A stretch of 6,197 nt of DNA, taken from NCBI GenBank assembly GCA_046565865.1, contig JBKHXU010000234.1, positions 1-6,197 of the forward strand, written 5' to 3'. The notes beneath the pieces are model-generated. The model was given only the letters and a program-made list of their open reading frames with translations, was not told where the DNA came from and made no database searches. This DNA comes from JBKHXU01 sp046565865. GTDB taxonomy: Bacteria; Pseudomonadota; Gammaproteobacteria; Acidiferrobacterales; Sulfurifustaceae. How positions within the stretch are numbered: the stretch's first letter is position 1; each line of letters starts with the position of its first letter. The position numbers and the translations under genes are program-made. Positions 5,135 to 6,197 of this stretch are shown here, in pieces.

Positions 5135-6197
5135 CTAAAACGCCATTACGAGATTCAATCCGAGTATGTGGCTACGGCTTTCGTATGTACCCTCGAAAAG
5201 ATTGGTATCGGGATCAGTCGGCCGAATATTGTCTTGGCTCGTCTCATCAATCCGTCGAGAGTGACCACGAACGAATTGATACGCCGCTTCAATTTTGGTA
5301 CCGCTGGCGAGCTGACGCGTAACGCCTAGGCCCAGCCGGGTTTTGCGCACCATGCCGGATGTCGGCTGCGCGTCTTCTTCCGCCGTCGGCGATGGATCGT
5401 AGCCGAGACCTGCATAAAGCGTGATCGTCGGGGAATACGTCCATTTGATAGCGGTGCGAACCGACAACGTGTTCTTATTGTGGCGCTCGTTTTTGCCTGC
5501 ATTCGCGACCGTACTGTTTGACTGTCGTATCGTGAGTTCGTCGACATATGACCATTCGATCCAATCGAGATCGAGTTCCCACCAGACGCTGGGTGTGAGC
5601 CGAAACGCCACGCCCGTCTGCAGCCGCGCGGGCAAAAGGATGTCCGCTTTTGCATCGCCTGCGACCAAACTGGCTCCGACGATGGGATGAATGTCGCTCA
5701 ACGATCCTTTTACCTCCGTGTTTGTACGCGTGCTGTAGGCGGCGCCGACTACGACGTCGCCAGCCGCGTACCGCGCTCCGATCTGCGCACCGACGGATGT
5801 GCCGTCGCCCTTAACTTTTGAAATGTCGTTTTCTTCCTTGGCCTCGACGTACTGACCGAATAATCTTGCACCGAACGACCATTGGTCATTCACTTTCAGC
5901 GCCAAGGCGGGTCCAAACCGCAGCACCTGCAGTTCGGCCGTTTGCGCTAGATCTGCGGTGCCGGCTGGACCGAGGTTAAGATCGAAGGTGTGATCGGGCC
6001 ACTCGCTGCTCAGACCGTGCGATGCCTCGAGTGAAAATCCAATGACCATCCTGTCTGACCGCCGGTGCGCGAACGCGGCGTACGGGATAATCGGGTGGGT
6101 GTCCTTTGCTGGATACTCGCCCGCAGTAGTCGCGCCCGCCGTTGCGGGGCGGCGCAGATCCACTTGAACAACGCCCAAGAGGCTGCCGGCTTCCCAC
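5135..6197 (-). CDS. FadL/OmpP1/TodX-family outer-membrane transporter (5' end beyond window)
   Basis: The frame is open to the right edge and gives 353 complete codons. This family forms 14-stranded outer-membrane barrels, usually 400-450 residues, that take up long-chain fatty acids or other hydrophobic compounds; the signal peptide and N-terminal hatch region are missing here. Visible features are IPYAAFAHRRSDRMVIGFSL and the GLSSEW turn in the first third, alternating hydrophobic/polar strands throughout (for example SFGARLFGQYVEA), the family-typical WELDLDWIEWSYVDELTI near residue 206, SGMVRKTRLGLGVTR near 280, an AAYQF strand, and a final HILGLNLVMAF ending in the C-terminal Phe used as a barrel-assembly signal. 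A TTG at 6176-6178 is an internal leucine codon, not a start. GC content in sampled stretches is about 53-56%, below the operon. The substrate cannot be told from sequence. Confidence 0.88.
   Translation of the reverse strand, partial: WEAGSLLGVVQVDLRRPATAGATTAGEYPAKDTHPIIPYAAFAHRRSDRMVIGFSLEASHGLSSEWPDHTFDLNLGPAGTADLAQTAELQVLRFGPALALKVNDQWSFGARLFGQYVEAKEENDISKVKGDGTSVGAQIGARYAAGDVVVGAAYSTRTNTEVKGSLSDIHPIVGASLVAGDAKADILLPARLQTGVAFRLTPSVWWELDLDWIEWSYVDELTIRQSNSTVANAGKNERHNKNTLSVRTAIKWTYSPTITLYAGLGYDPSPTAEEDAQPTSGMVRKTRLGLGVTRQLASGTKIEAAYQFVRGHSRRIDETSQDNIRPTDPDTNLFEGTYESRSHILGLNLVMAF

Noticed and set aside
5020..5322. A plus-strand frame of about 100 codons after rubredoxin
   Set aside because: It overlaps the rubredoxin stop and lies mostly antisense to the end of the FadL-family gene, with no Shine-Dalgarno and no recognisable motif.

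Overview
The window is GC-rich DNA, about 65% by eye in the central operon. The protein matches point to a gammaproteobacterium, plausibly a Chromatiales or Acidiferrobacter-like sulfur or iron chemolithotroph. The basis is a diheme cytochrome c4 tail, a gammaproteobacterial-type rubredoxin, the thiD-thiE-hemL block next to a divergent rubredoxin gene, and a FadL-family porin. This placement is inference from gene content only.

Layout. Positions 1-303 (+) hold the C-terminal heme domain of a cytochrome c4, cut by the window's left edge. A gap of about 400 bases follows, with no convincing protein gene but with several hairpins, one of them a perfect 10-bp stem at 464-491. At 700-936 (+) is a 78-residue protein of unknown function with a good ribosome binding site and its own rho-independent terminator. 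From 4749 down to 988 (-) runs a compact operon, hemH-thiD-thiE-hemL, in which each of the three junctions is a 4-base ATGA start/stop overlap without a visible Shine-Dalgarno sequence. Divergent from hemH is a 54-residue rubredoxin gene (4859-5023, +). Converging on rubredoxin from the right is a FadL/OmpP1/TodX-type outer-membrane transporter (5135 to the right edge, -), lacking its N-terminus and visibly less GC-rich.

How the genes work together. HemL makes 5-aminolevulinate at the start of the C5 tetrapyrrole pathway and HemH inserts iron at its end. ThiD and ThiE supply and join the pyrimidine half of thiamine phosphate. The operon therefore brackets haem synthesis around two thiamine steps under apparently tight translational coupling. 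Rubredoxin and cytochrome c4 are electron carriers; cytochrome c4 needs the haem that HemL and HemH help to make. No TPP riboswitch was recognised ahead of the operon.

I see no CRISPR array, tRNA, rRNA, insertion sequence or phage gene, and no convincing evidence of a wholly new system. The least explained parts are the hairpin-bearing gap at 304-699, the 78-residue protein beside it, and the unusual hemH-to-hemL coupling.
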